Below are positions 17,637 to 26,104 of a DNA stretch of 64,000 nucleotides, piece by piece. The stretch is from CAJXII01 sp965242915 (GTDB lineage: Bacteria; Campylobacterota; Campylobacteria; Campylobacterales; Arcobacteraceae). Position 1 is the first letter of the stretch, and every line of letters begins with the position of its first letter. The notes beneath the pieces were generated by a model. The model saw only the letters and a program-made list of their open reading frames with translations. It searched no databases and was not told where the DNA came from. A program made the translations under genes and the position numbers. Location of the stretch: the NCBI GenBank assembly GCA_965242915.1, contig CBDETN010000023.1:124001-188000 (forward strand), read 5' to 3'.

Positions 17637-18870
17637 ATGAATTTATTAAATACAGAAGAATTAAAAAGACAAATAGCTAATGGAACATTTACAGGATTAG
17701 ATGATATTAGAAAAGAGTTTAAAAATATACTCAAAGAGGTAATACAAACTGCATCACAAGAAGAGCTAACCTCACACTTAGGTTATGATAAACATCAAGA
17801 ATCAGACAATCAGAACTATCGTAACGGTTACAACGATAAAACTATAAAATCAAAATATGGAAATATAGATGTTGCGATTCCAAGAGATTTGCAAGTGTGG
17901 ATTCCGCTACGCTCCATGAGAATCAAGCTTTGAACCACAACTTGTTAAAAAAAGAGAAATACTACTAAATGGTAGTGAAGATATGATAATATCACTCTAT
18001 ACCAAAGGTATGAGTGTAAGAGATATACAACTTCATCTTGATGATTTATATGGTTATGAATTATCAACTCAAACCATATCTAACATTACAGAAAAAGCTA
18101 AAGAGTGGCAAATAAGACCCTTAGAAAAGATATATCCAATAATCTTTATGGATGCAACAGTACTTAAAATTAGAGTTGATAGAGTAGTTAAAAATATAGC
18201 TGCATATATAATGCTAGGAGTTACACTAGAAGGTAAAAAAGAGATTATAGGTATTTGGATAGGTGAAAATGAAACTAGTAAATATTGGCTTACAGTTTTA
18301 AATGATATTCAAAAAAGAGGAGTACAAGATGTACTTATCTTTGCAATAGATGGTCTTAATGGCTTTAGTGAAGCAATTAGTGCAGTTTATCCTAAGGCAG
18401 AGATACAAAGGTGTATAGTACATCAAATAAGAAGTTCATTAAAGTTTGTATCTTGGAAAGATAGAAAAGCAGTTGCTAAAGATTTAAAATCAGTTTATAC
18501 AGCTTACACTGAAGAAGATGGACAATTAGCACTTACAGAGTTTAATGATATCTGGGGTAAAAAATATCCTAACATTACTGTTTCTTGGACAAATCACTGG
18601 TCTGAATTGTCTACATTTTTTAAATATCCAGATTCTGTGAGAAAATTAATTTATACAACAAATCCTATTGAATCTTTAAATGCTGCTATAAAAAGAAAAA
18701 CTAAATCTAAGGGTTCATTTCCAACAGAAGATTCAGCTTTTAAAGTGATGTATCTGGCTTGTGCTGAACAACAAAATAAATGGAATGCTTCTAGTATTAG
18801 AAATTGGTTTGAGATTTATCCTCAACTTAGTATATTTTTTAAGGAGATTATGGCAAAATATGAGAAGTGA
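17637..18870 (+). pseudogene. IS256-family (mutator type) transposase, frameshifted
   Basis: Two open segments (17637-17933 and 17983-18870) together make one mutator-type transposase. The second frame extends upstream through SSFEPQLVKKREILL. Catalytic residues are seen in FMDATVLKIR, FAIDGLNGF and NPIESLNAAIKR. About 31 bp (17889-17919), containing ATTCCGCTACGCTCCATGA, replace roughly one codon between PRD and ESSFEP and shift the frame. The rest is intact, so the damage is recent. Confidence 0.85.
17901..17919 (+). repeat. Short dispersed motif inserted in the IS256 transposase
   Basis: ATTCCGCTACGCTCCATGA; a 17-of-19 match lies at 58740-58758 before metG. In both places it is joined to non-coding-like sequence. 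Here it lies within the foreign stretch that shifts the transposase frame. Confidence 0.6.
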
Positions 18871-18914
18871 TTAAAAAGAAACTGCTGGGTTTACACAGTT
18901 TATTTTACACTCTC

Positions 18915-19461
18915 ATTATTATTTGCACTATGCATTCTTTGTCTATTGTAATATACTTCTATATATTAAAATATAGATTGATTAGCTTTTGATTTAGTTT
19001 CATAAATCTCATGATGAGTAAGTTCAGTTTTTAATGTATGGAAAAAACTTTCAGCAACTGCATTATCCCAACAATTACCTTTTCTACTCATACTTTGTAT
19101 AATTCCATTTTCTTCTAATAAATCTTTATGAGAGTAAGATGCATACTGACTACCTCTATCTGTATGCCATATTAAACCTTTTCTTTTTATTTGCTACAAG
19201 ATTTAAATCTTTCATAATATTTCCAATTCGTCTTCTTGAAACAATAAGCCCATATAATCGCTCTAGTTTATCTTTTAGCCGTCTTGTACCATATTTGCAT
19301 CTACTTTGAATAAATATAATCTCTATTAACTCATTAAGTTTATCATCTACTGTTTTAACTATACATCCATTATTAATCCAATGATAATAACTTGAAATAT
19401 CTACTTTTAATATTTTGCACATTAGATTTTTATTGAAGTTCATTTTATTATCTTTTATCAA
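18915..19461 (-). pseudogene. IS3-family orfB remnant (copy 3)
   Basis: N-terminal half as in the other copies, then the deletion after KKKRF, then the late catalytic region through HSANNN where the IS256-family end cuts in. Carries the same stop inside NQSIF/YIEVYYN as copy 2. Inactive. Confidence 0.83.
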
Positions 19462-19469
19462 GGTATACT

Positions 19470-19771
19470 TTATTGAACTTCTTTCGCAAAGTATACTGCT
19501 GCTTTTTTTAATGCCTAAGTAGTTTAGTTTCTCTTCTTAGCCTTTTATTCTCTTGTTCTAAAGTTTCTTTGGGAGTTTTGACTATAGATTTAGTTAAATC
19601 TTGATTGGCCTTTTTATATTCATTCATCCAATTATAAATTGTCTTAGGATTTACATCTAAATCTTTAGCAATTTTTAGAACTAAATCACCACTATTTAAA
19701 ACCAACTGTATTGTTGAATCTCTAAACTCTCTTGTATATTGACTATTTTTCATATTTTCTACTTTCTTCAT
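19470..19771 (-). pseudogene. IS3-family orfA, frameshifted (copy 3)
   Basis: Like copies 1 and 2, but 13 bp (AGGAGCGTGATAT in the other copies) are missing after LRRETKLLR, so the frame ends at 19508 after 87 residues. Two substitutions (NSGDL for NNGDS) show independent drift. The remainder to 19470 matches orfA in another frame. Confidence 0.85.
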
Positions 19772-19830
19772 ACTTTTATTTTAACTTAGATTTATTTAAG
19801 TTCTAAGTATGAATTAGTGTAGCCAGATCA

Positions 19831-19985
19831 AAATGTACTTGAAGGTGGAGTATTCTCGCACATGAAAAATATGATTAGTTTACATCGTGGATTAATCAAA
19901 AGTATGAAGCTTATGTTGGTTGATTTTTATTTACTAAATTATCAAAAAAAGTAATTATTCAGGCGCCCATATTTTTCATTAAGTC
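19831..19985 (+). pseudogene. Second copy of the IS transposase tail (EGGVFSHMKN...)
   Basis: Exact or near-exact inverted copy of 8019-8172: it reads EGGVFSHMKNMISLHRGLIK on the plus strand, then stop and the GGCGCC end. Only the C-terminal ~45 residues of the transposase remain. Joined directly to IS3-A copy 3 on one side and to an IS21 end on the other. Confidence 0.6.
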
Positions 19986-20142
19986 TAATATTTTTAGAAG
20001 TGTAGTTTAATATGGAGAATATCTCAAACTTAAATTAGTTTTAATCCAGCAAATAAACTTAATTTAAACTTTCCTATCACTTTTTCAACCAAAGTGTCCA
20101 GATAAAAAGTGATATGGTGTCTTTTTGGGAGTGATTTTTGCA
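19986..20142 (-). mobile_element. IS21-family left end, solitary inverted copy
   Basis: Reverse-complement match to 17027-17185 with few differences, ending just before the istA start. It contains no coding sequence. Together with 17027-17185 it brackets the whole IS nest as a ~155-bp inverted repeat. Confidence 0.8.
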
Positions 20143-20227
20143 TTTTTTCTTTAGATACAGTATAATTATGTATTAATTAATATTATTCATAGTATAATCG
20201 TACTATTTAGAATGAAAGGCTTTGAAT

Positions 20228-21361
20228 ATGAACATTATATTTAAACTATTGCTTTTATTTACCTTAGCAGGTTATACATATGCAAGCGGAGCAAAAAAAG
20301 AATATACAATTATTGTATGTAGTACTGAAAATATTGAAAATGCAAATATTTTTATTAAAAATAATTTAGCAAACGATAAAAAAATATATATATTAAAAAA
20401 GTTTTTTAGATATTCTAATAGATATAGAGTTGCTTATGGTAATTTTAAGAATATCAAAAATGCTAAAAGAGTCAAGGCACTATTACCATCAAAATTACAA
20501 CGCTTAAATCCATATATTGATCAACTAAAGATATTCAATAAAAATGATTTAAAAACTATACCTAAAGGAAAAAAATATTTTTTAGTTAAAGTAATAGAAC
20601 CTAAAAAAACTTTGAAAAAAACAACAAAAGTAGCCAAACCAATAGATATAGCTATTATACAACCTAAAAATGATTTAAAGATGGTAACCAATATGGACAA
20701 CTCCGTCAAAAATCATACAGTAGATATAGAAGAATCTCATATGATAATATTTAAAAGAGAAACAAATATCATCACGGAACCACAAATACAATTAAAAAAA
20801 TCAACTGAATCAAAAGCTATATCACAAAATAAATATTTTGTAGGAGTAAATATAATTCACGGTAAAGTTTACTCGAATGTTTCAGGTACGATATCGATGG
20901 CTAGTTCTGGAAGCATTGTTGTTAATACTCCTGCTGATACTAATATTAACTTTAAAGTTGGTGTACTTACAGATTATGATAGATTTACTATTACTGCGGG
21001 TAAAAAACTAGATGCTATAGGGATGAAATACAGTTCAACTACCATAGGATATGATATATTATTTAACTTATATAAAGAATATATTCCATATGCAGGTGTA
21101 CACATAGGAAGCGGTAAATTAGAAGATGAATTATTTGGTAATAAAAATATAAATGAATATGGTGTACAAGCAGGAATATTAAAGGATATTAATGAAAATT
21201 TCCAATTTGAAGCAGGAATAATATATACGCAATTCTCAGGTAAAATTACAGCTACAAATAGAAGTGGTACTTATCAAGGTGATACTTTTACTAATTTAAA
21301 TGGGAGTCGTGAAATGAAAGATTTTGCAGCTATATATACAGGCTTAAATTATAAGTTTTAA
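20228..21361 (+). CDS. SPOR-like domain plus outer-membrane beta-barrel protein
   Basis: 377 residues from ATG 20228, chosen because AAAGG lies 8 bases upstream (an in-frame TTG at 20222 is too close). Signal peptide to about residue 20 (ends TYASG). Residues ~25-105 look like a SPOR fold (YTIIVCSTENIENANIFIKN, YRVAYGNFKNIKNAKRVKAL). A low-complexity Lys-rich linker follows. From ~190 on, alternating amphipathic strands end in GLNYKF, a terminal aromatic typical of porin-type barrels. Probably an outer-membrane protein that touches peptidoglycan; this is inference. A TATAAT lies in the 80-bp leader after the IS21 end. Confidence 0.65.
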   Translation: MNIIFKLLLLFTLAGYTYASGAKKEYTIIVCSTENIENANIFIKNNLANDKKIYILKKFFRYSNRYRVAYGNFKNIKNAKRVKALLPSKLQRLNPYIDQLKIFNKNDLKTIPKGKKYFLVKVIEPKKTLKKTTKVAKPIDIAIIQPKNDLKMVTNMDNSVKNHTVDIEESHMIIFKRETNIITEPQIQLKKSTESKAISQNKYFVGVNIIHGKVYSNVSGTISMASSGSIVVNTPADTNINFKVGVLTDYDRFTITAGKKLDAIGMKYSSTTIGYDILFNLYKEYIPYAGVHIGSGKLEDELFGNKNINEYGVQAGILKDINENFQFEAGIIYTQFSGKITATNRSGTYQGDTFTNLNGSREMKDFAAIYTGLNYKF

Positions 21362-21387
21362 TAAACTAAAGTATGATTTAAAAATAT

Positions 21388-21419
21388 AAAGAGTATATAA
21401 AATGCTCTATCTCTTTTTT
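21388..21419 (+). terminator. Rho-independent terminator after the barrel protein
   Basis: AAAGAG at 21388 can pair with CTCTTT at 21411, and the nested GAGTA pairs with TGCTC; a run of T (CTCTTTTTT) follows. Located 27 bp after the stop. Confidence 0.55.
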
Positions 21420-21488
21420 GCTTTTAATTTATCAAATGGCTTATAATAATTCAGATATATTTATAGATCAAATAGATACAATCTGATT

Positions 21489-22010
21489 ATGAAATTAGAA
21501 GAAGCAATAAATAAATATTTTACTAGGGATAGTATCATTGATAGTATATGTAAATATCAATTATATTATCAAATGGGTTTAGATAATGTAGTTTTTCAGT
21601 CTACGCAAGATTTAGAAGAAACACGGAAGAAATTAGAAGAGTTGAATCTTCAAATAAATAGTCAAAAAGTCTTTGAATCTATGCAAGAGATAGTATTACA
21701 TTTATCGCATAATGATGATTTTGAAGAAAAGTTTGAAAGTCATTTGAGCTTAACTGCTTTAGCTCAAATGCTAAATGATTTTATAGAAGCAGACAAAGGA
21801 CTTATAGACTCAAAACCTTTTGCTGATATGATATATGAACAAATCAAAGATGATAAGTTTTTTGACGATGTAATGAAAGAACAATTTGATAATGACTACG
21901 AATTTATTTTAACAACCTGGGAAGCAGCAATAACAGATGAAATAGCAAGGGATATTAAAGATGTAGTTTTAGAAATATTTTACAAAGAATCGAATGAACA
22001 TAAAAAATAA
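21489..22010 (+). CDS. Hypothetical acidic helical protein
   Basis: 173 residues, predicted almost wholly helical and acidic (EEAINKYFTRDSIIDSICKY, QDLEETRKKLEELNLQ). No signal peptide, membrane segment or recognised motif. It is followed 13 bases later by a small membrane protein and probably co-transcribed with it. Cytoplasmic; function unknown. Confidence 0.65.
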   Translation: MKLEEAINKYFTRDSIIDSICKYQLYYQMGLDNVVFQSTQDLEETRKKLEELNLQINSQKVFESMQEIVLHLSHNDDFEEKFESHLSLTALAQMLNDFIEADKGLIDSKPFADMIYEQIKDDKFFDDVMKEQFDNDYEFILTTWEAAITDEIARDIKDVVLEIFYKESNEHKK

Positions 22011-22023
22011 AATTAGATAAATA

Positions 22024-22320
22024 ATGCAAACACTAAAACGATATATTATAATTACAATTATTGCTTCTATTACTGGAATAGGATTATCCTATACTTTTCA
22101 ACACTATTTTACTATTGAACTTCATAAAGAAGCATTAGCATTTAAAAAAGATAAATATATAATATCTCACTTGACTGATTTGTATATGTTAGCTTGTTCG
22201 GATAAAAAGTATCAAAAAGATAAAGAATGTATTATATTATCAAAAGAAATTGAAGTTACATATTTAAGAGTGAATAATGACTACAAATTTATTAACTTTT
22301 ATCTTCAATATATTAATTAG
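22024..22320 (+). CDS. Hypothetical single-pass membrane protein
   Basis: 98 residues. An N-terminal hydrophobic helix (residues ~8-25, YIIITIIASITGIGLSYTF) is followed by a ~70-residue Lys-rich domain with two cysteines (C58 in MLACSDKK and C68 in KECIIL). It could be an anchored periplasmic protein. No family recognised. Downstream partner of the 173-residue gene. Confidence 0.6.
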   Translation: MQTLKRYIIITIIASITGIGLSYTFQHYFTIELHKEALAFKKDKYIISHLTDLYMLACSDKKYQKDKECIILSKEIEVTYLRVNNDYKFINFYLQYIN

Positions 22321-22413
22321 AGTGCATATATTTTTTCCTTTTATTCTTTATTACATTTAGCATAAAAATTAAGAAAGCATATACTATAATAATATAGATA
22401 GATAAATTATAAT

Positions 22414-23734
22414 ACCCCAAGAAGACAAGACAACTTTTTCTAAATCCTTATTCTCTTTTTCACCTGTTACCTTATGCCACAATTTCAACTAATTTATCAT
22501 AATCCTTATTATTAATTTTTAAACTATCATAATAAAAACTCATTGGTTTTTTATAATTTAAAGTTTGATGAAATCTTTTATGATTATAAAAATCAATATA
22601 ATCTTTCACATCAGTTTTTAACTCTTTAATTGTGTTATATTCATTTAGATAAATTCTTTCAACTTTTGCACTTCGCCAGAATCTCTCTATACAAATATTA
22701 TCAGTAGCTCTACCTTTACCATCCATTGAGATAATGATGCCATTATCTTTTAAAGTCTGTGTATGGATATGACTTGTGTATTGACTGCCTTGATCTGTAT
22801 TAAATATTTCAGGTTTACCATATAGCGATAATGCTTCATTTAGAACATCCATTGTTAAAGCTGAATCCATAGTGTTGGATATTTTCCAAGATAGTACAGC
22901 TTTAGAATACCAATCAATTATAGCTGCTAAATAAACCATGCCGCCATTAATCTTGATATATGTTATATCCGTACTCCATACTTGATTTGCTTTTACTATG
23001 TCAACTCCTCTAAGCTTGTAAGAGTATTTTTTATGTTGCTTATCTGGTATTGATAGATTTATTGGTTTAACTGCTAATATTGGCTTTAAACCCATCTCTT
23101 GTCTATATTTATAAACAGTATTCAAACTTATATTGTATCCATCTTCTAAAAGTTGCTGATGAACTTTTAAAGCTCCATATATTGGTATTTGCTCATAAAT
23201 ATCATTTATCTTATCTTTGAGTGATATTTTATGCTTATTTTCTATAGGCTTATAATATAAGCTGCTTGGATTTAATTTTATAAGTTTACATTGAGTTGAT
23301 ACTGAAATATATGTTAGCTTAGACTCTATCAACTCTTTTTTATTAGATAAGTCCAAGCTTTGTAGCTTTTCCTCAAGCCATTCCTTTTCAACTGTCATTT
23401 TACTTACTATCTTTGCATAATCATCTATTTTAGATTGTAATTTTAAGTTTTCGTCTTTATATTCTTTGATAGCCTTTGCAGGCTCCATTGCCAACTCTGC
23501 ATTATCCAAAAATATCTTCTTCCAATTTTGGATATTTTTAGGTGTTATATTATTTTTACTTGCTATCTCATTTAAAGTCTTTTCACCTTTTAAAACTTCT
23601 AAAACAATTTTTGTTTTAAATTTTGCTGTAAATATTCTTCTTTTTGTACTCATTTTTTACCCCTATTAAATATTTTATTATTTTAACTTTTTAGGAATAA
23701 GAATCTTATTTTTTCGTTCTTATTTTCTTGGGGT
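22414..23734 (-). mobile_element. IS3-family element B, apparently intact
   Basis: Bounded by inverted ends ACCCCAAGAAGACAAGAC (left) and, read inward, ACCCCAAGAAAATAAGAA (right). ATTATAAT, itself a palindrome, stands on both sides, so it is either a target duplication or part of the ends. The element landed in an istA remnant: the right flank continues into MRRV, the start of an IS21 istA. The single full-length transposase makes this the one candidate for current mobility besides IS30. Confidence 0.8.
22472..23653 (-). CDS. IS3-family transposase, single fused ORF
   Basis: 393 residues. HTH at the N-terminus (FTAKFKTKIVLEVLKGEKTL, NEIASKNNITPKNIQNWKK), coiled coil, HTH_21 region (IYGALKVHQQLLEDGYNISL) and an rve-type DDE core: STDITYIKI, NTDQGSQYTS and CIERFWRSAK supply the D-D-E. 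OrfA and OrfB are fused in one frame with no slippery site needed. No stops or shifts, so probably functional. Confidence 0.92.
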   Translation of the reverse strand: MSTKRRIFTAKFKTKIVLEVLKGEKTLNEIASKNNITPKNIQNWKKIFLDNAELAMEPAKAIKEYKDENLKLQSKIDDYAKIVSKMTVEKEWLEEKLQSLDLSNKKELIESKLTYISVSTQCKLIKLNPSSLYYKPIENKHKISLKDKINDIYEQIPIYGALKVHQQLLEDGYNISLNTVYKYRQEMGLKPILAVKPINLSIPDKQHKKYSYKLRGVDIVKANQVWSTDITYIKINGGMVYLAAIIDWYSKAVLSWKISNTMDSALTMDVLNEALSLYGKPEIFNTDQGSQYTSHIHTQTLKDNGIIISMDGKGRATDNICIERFWRSAKVERIYLNEYNTIKELKTDVKDYIDFYNHKRFHQTLNYKKPMSFYYDSLKINNKDYDKLVEIVA

Positions 23735-23880
23735 ATTATAATAAACTCTTCTCATAATTACTCCTAAAGTTTTTAGAAGTGTAGTTTAATATGGAAAATA
23801 TCTCAATCTTAAATGAAACTTACCTATCACTTTTTTATCAAAAGTGTTCAAGTGTTAACCGCTAGGGTGTTCGAATGTAA
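23735..23880 (-). mobile_element. Diverged IS21 end with the first codons of istA
   Basis: Reverse complement resembles 17090-17210: TCCATATTAAACTACACTTC, then a ribosome site and ATGAGAAGAGTT (MRRV), where element B interrupts it. Only the end and four codons survive. Toward 23880 the similarity fades. Confidence 0.6.
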
Positions 23881-24068
23881 AGTTGGATGCATCATTTGAA
23901 CCAACATTATTAAAGGAACTGATGTAATGGAAGCAATAAGATATTTAACAGATGGTGAAATTAACTGGTGGCTCGATTACTGTCACATATTATTAAATTT
24001 TTTTATTTAGTAACACTTACTTCATTTTTAAGCTATACTGATAATGAAATCAAAATAAAGGAGATATT

Positions 24069-24170
24069 ATGGCAAAAGGTAAAAATGTACAAAAAGCTGT
24101 TAAAACAGCATCAACAAAATCGTTAAAAGAAAAAAGAGCTGAAAAGAAAGCAAAAAAAGCTTCAAAATAA
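24069..24170 (+). CDS. Small Lys/Ala-rich basic protein
   Basis: 33 residues, MAKGKNVQKAVKTASTKSLK followed by EKRAEKKAKKASK. AAAGGAG stands 6-7 bases before the ATG and a TATACT box lies ~35 bp upstream, so it is probably expressed. Highly basic, like a nucleic-acid-binding tail; no family known to me. It converges on another small charged protein gene across a long hairpin. Confidence 0.55.
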   Translation: MAKGKNVQKAVKTASTKSLKEKRAEKKAKKASK

Positions 24171-24262
24171 TAGTATATGATACTTGGAAATTTTGGTGTC
24201 GCAGTAGATAATACTTTTAGTTAATAAAAGATTATCCTGCAACCAAAATTTATTATATACTA
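24171..24262 (+). terminator. Long imperfect hairpin between convergent small genes
   Basis: Nested inverted segments pair across 92 bp: TAGTATAT/ATATACTA, AAATTTTGGT/ACCAAAATTT, GCAG/CTGC, GATAAT/ATTATC and CTTTT/AAAAG, with small bulges. It starts right after the stop of the + strand gene and reaches the stop of the - strand gene, so it probably terminates both. Confidence 0.6.
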
Positions 24263-24418
24263 TATCTCTTGGTTAGTAGAAGTGTCAGAAAGCATCTGTC
24301 TCTCTTCTTCAGTTTCATCGTTCTTCTTAGCTTGCTTTTTCTTAAGCTTTTCTTCTTTTTTCTTCTGTTTTTCCAGCTCACGAGCCCGTTTTTCATAATT
24401 GTAGTTTGTTTTAGCCAT
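24260..24418 (-). CDS. Small charged coiled protein
   Basis: 52 residues beginning MAKTNYNYEKRARELEKQKK, then KKEEKLKKKQAKKN and an acidic tail ending TSTNQEI. Highly charged and helical; no cysteine or membrane segment. Similar short proteins of the MAKTNYxFEKRxRE type occur widely in proteobacteria without known function. AGGAC precedes the ATG. Confidence 0.6.
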   Translation of the reverse strand: MAKTNYNYEKRARELEKQKKKEEKLKKKQAKKNDETEEERQMLSDTSTNQEI

Positions 24419-24636
24419 TATTAGTCCTATTATTTTATATTTATAAATTGTAGTGTAATTAAAAATTTAATCTTTTATACTTAAAAATATTTATCCAAGT
24501 AAAGATGCAGTATAACGAAGCTATATAACATTCAATCTTAATTAGGTCTATATTTTATATCAAGTCAAATAAAATACAAAAATAGATAATTAAATTTATA
24601 ATGATATTTCTATGGATTTTTATATTACATTTTTTG
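24419..24636. other. Intergenic, no gene seen
   Basis: AT-rich spacer between the small charged gene and the cold-shock promoter. No open frame with a ribosome site, tRNA or repeat was recognised. Confidence 0.5.
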
Positions 24637-24803
24637 TATAATTTAGCTATACTGCTGTCAATGAAAGATGATTTTGGTTACATCTTTAGTCTGCTTTGTA
24701 TTGATAACTCCTTGTTAACAGTAAAACTCACCTAAAAGTCAAACTTATTATTAGATTTTCGACCACCATTGAAATATGGTGTATTAAACACAAAGGATTC
24801 TCA
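24637..24803 (+). promoter_or_regulatory. Promoter and structured long leader of the cold-shock gene
   Basis: TATAAT at 24637-24642 (and TATACT at 24648) gives an mRNA leader of ~150 nt. Two perfect small hairpins are visible: AAAGATG/CATCTTT (24664-24687) and CACCAT/ATGGTG (24764-24781), the latter ending 15 bases before AAAGGA. Long folded leaders are typical of cspA-type genes, where they act as RNA thermosensors. Confidence 0.55.
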
Positions 24804-25022
24804 ATGGCAGAATTAGTAAATGGAACAGTTAAATGGTTCAACAGCGAAAAAGGTTTCGGATTTATCGAACAAGAAAATGGTGGTAAAGATGTATTTGTAC
24901 ATTTCCGTAATATTAATAGCAATGGTAACGAACGTACTTCATTAAATGATGGTCAAAAAGTTACTTTCGTAATTACTGAAGGTGACAAAGGTCTTCAAGC
25001 AGAAAACGTTACAGGTCTGTAA
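24804..25022 (+). CDS. Cold-shock protein, CspA family
   Basis: 72 residues with the RNP1 and RNP2 motifs of the cold-shock OB fold: NGTVKWFNSEKGFGFIEQ and KDVFVHFRNI. It binds single-stranded RNA/DNA as a chaperone. AAGGA lies 6 bases before the ATG. Richer in G and C than its surroundings and codon-regular, as expected of a highly expressed gene. It has its own promoter, leader and terminator hairpin. Confidence 0.95.
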   Translation: MAELVNGTVKWFNSEKGFGFIEQENGGKDVFVHFRNINSNGNERTSLNDGQKVTFVITEGDKGLQAENVTGL

Positions 25023-25033
25023 TATTTTTCTAT

Positions 25034-25051
25034 GAGCAGATTTTTCTGCTC
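25034..25051 (+). terminator. Hairpin after the cold-shock gene
   Basis: GAGCAGA-TTTT-TCTGCTC, a perfect 7-bp stem 11 bp after the stop. Only a weak T-rich tail follows, so it may act as a terminator or as a 3'-end stabiliser. Confidence 0.6.
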
Positions 25052-25163
25052 AATATTCTTCAAATAACTTCTTATTAAAATTCTCTACCTTAAACTTTAG
25101 AATAATCAAAATTTAGACTTAATAAAATATATGTAAAGTAAATATGTAAACTTATAGATATAC

Positions 25164-25192
25164 TTGACACTTTTATATTATTAAGCTATTAT
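25164..25192 (+). promoter_or_regulatory. Consensus sigma-70 promoter placing transcription start at the fic ATG
   Basis: TTGACA (25164-25169), a 17-bp spacer and TATTAT (25187-25192). The first transcribed base should fall near 25199, the A of the fic ATG. There is no Shine-Dalgarno. Confidence 0.7.
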
Positions 25193-25198
25193 TTGAGT

Positions 25199-26101
25199 AT
25201 GAATAATATATCATATAAACATAAAATAATTAAACTTTTAGAATATTACAGATATTCAACTAAATTAGCCCAAGCTTTAGATACAAGCAGAATGAGTATA
25301 TTAAATTGGCAAGATGATAATTATAATATATCTAAAGATAACCAAAGCAAGATAGATTCGCTTTTTTATTCAAAAATTATAATACCAAATATTACACAAG
25401 ATGATATTTTAGAAGAACAAGATAAATTAACTAAAATGACAGCATTAAAAATTAAGAATTATCTTTTAAATAAAGATATAAATAATCGTATCACTTTACA
25501 AAATGCACAAGGTTCGTTAGAGATAGAAACAGGTACAAGTGAACATGAATTTAATCAGATTATTCAAAATACAATTATAGAAAAGAATATTGAAAAACAA
25601 AAAGTTTTAGAAGTTAATAATTTATATAATTTAACTAAAAAAATTATCAATGAATCTTTTGAAAATAAGTCTTTGAGTATTGAAAAGATTAAAAATTGGC
25701 ACTTTATACTTATGCAAGGTATAAGAGAAGATGCAGGGGAATTTTCTGAGTATCAAAGAGTAATACCAAATGTAAAAGTTGCACTTACTCATCCTGATGA
25801 TATTAAAGAAGAGTTAAGTTTATGGGTTGAGAAGTATAGTAAAATAAAAACTATTAAAGATATCGCATCTGCTCATATTGATTTTGAGATGATTCATCCG
25901 TTTGGTGATGGAAATGGAAGAATTGGTAGATTGATAATGACTTATCAATTAGTTTTAAATGGATATTTACCTACTTTGATTGATATGTCAAATAAGAATT
26001 TTTACTATGAGAGTTTGAATTATGCAAACAGTGATAATAATATGCCATTAGAATATTTTATCATATATGCTATTTTAAAAATGCAAAAATTGGTTTGGTG
26101 A
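25199..26101 (+). CDS. Fic-domain protein with N-terminal HTH
   Basis: 300 residues from ATG 25199 (an in-frame TTG at 25193 lies inside the -10 box and is rejected). The N-terminus carries an HTH-like segment (AQALDTSRMSILNWQDD). The Fic core has the full catalytic motif HPFGDGNGRIGR (His near residue 233), so it is probably an active AMP-transferase acting on a hydroxyl side chain of a target protein. It sits alone, tail to tail with mqnD (3-bp gap). No FicA-like partner adjoins it. Likely read from a leaderless mRNA. Confidence 0.88.
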   Translation: MNNISYKHKIIKLLEYYRYSTKLAQALDTSRMSILNWQDDNYNISKDNQSKIDSLFYSKIIIPNITQDDILEEQDKLTKMTALKIKNYLLNKDINNRITLQNAQGSLEIETGTSEHEFNQIIQNTIIEKNIEKQKVLEVNNLYNLTKKIINESFENKSLSIEKIKNWHFILMQGIREDAGEFSEYQRVIPNVKVALTHPDDIKEELSLWVEKYSKIKTIKDIASAHIDFEMIHPFGDGNGRIGRLIMTYQLVLNGYLPTLIDMSNKNFYYESLNYANSDNNMPLEYFIIYAILKMQKLVW

Positions 26102-26104
26102 GTA

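Larger units (their letters stand above)
17553..18914 (+). mobile_element. IS256-family element, disrupted
   Basis: Imperfect terminal inverted repeats: the left end starts GGGACTGTAAATCTAACTGT and the right end, read inward, GAGAGTGTAAAATAAACTGT. The transposase is broken by a short foreign insertion. The left flank is IS21 and the right flank is IS3-A, with no matching target duplication, so deletion or recombination followed insertion. Confidence 0.8.
18915..19830 (-). mobile_element. IS3-family element A, copy 3, truncated and internally deleted
   Basis: Its left terminus (GCCAGATCA at 19830) is intact. The right end is cut by the IS256-family element. It has the same internal orfB deletion and the same in-frame TAA as copy 2, plus its own 13-bp deletion in orfA. 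Flanking DNA beyond 19830 is identical to the flank of copy 2. Confidence 0.83.

Noticed and set aside
23928..24010. A 27-codon ORF (MEAIRYLTDGEINWWLDYCH...)
   Set aside because: Reasonable-looking peptide with AAAGGA upstream, but it lies in decayed IS-derived DNA and has no recognisable relative; too short to call.
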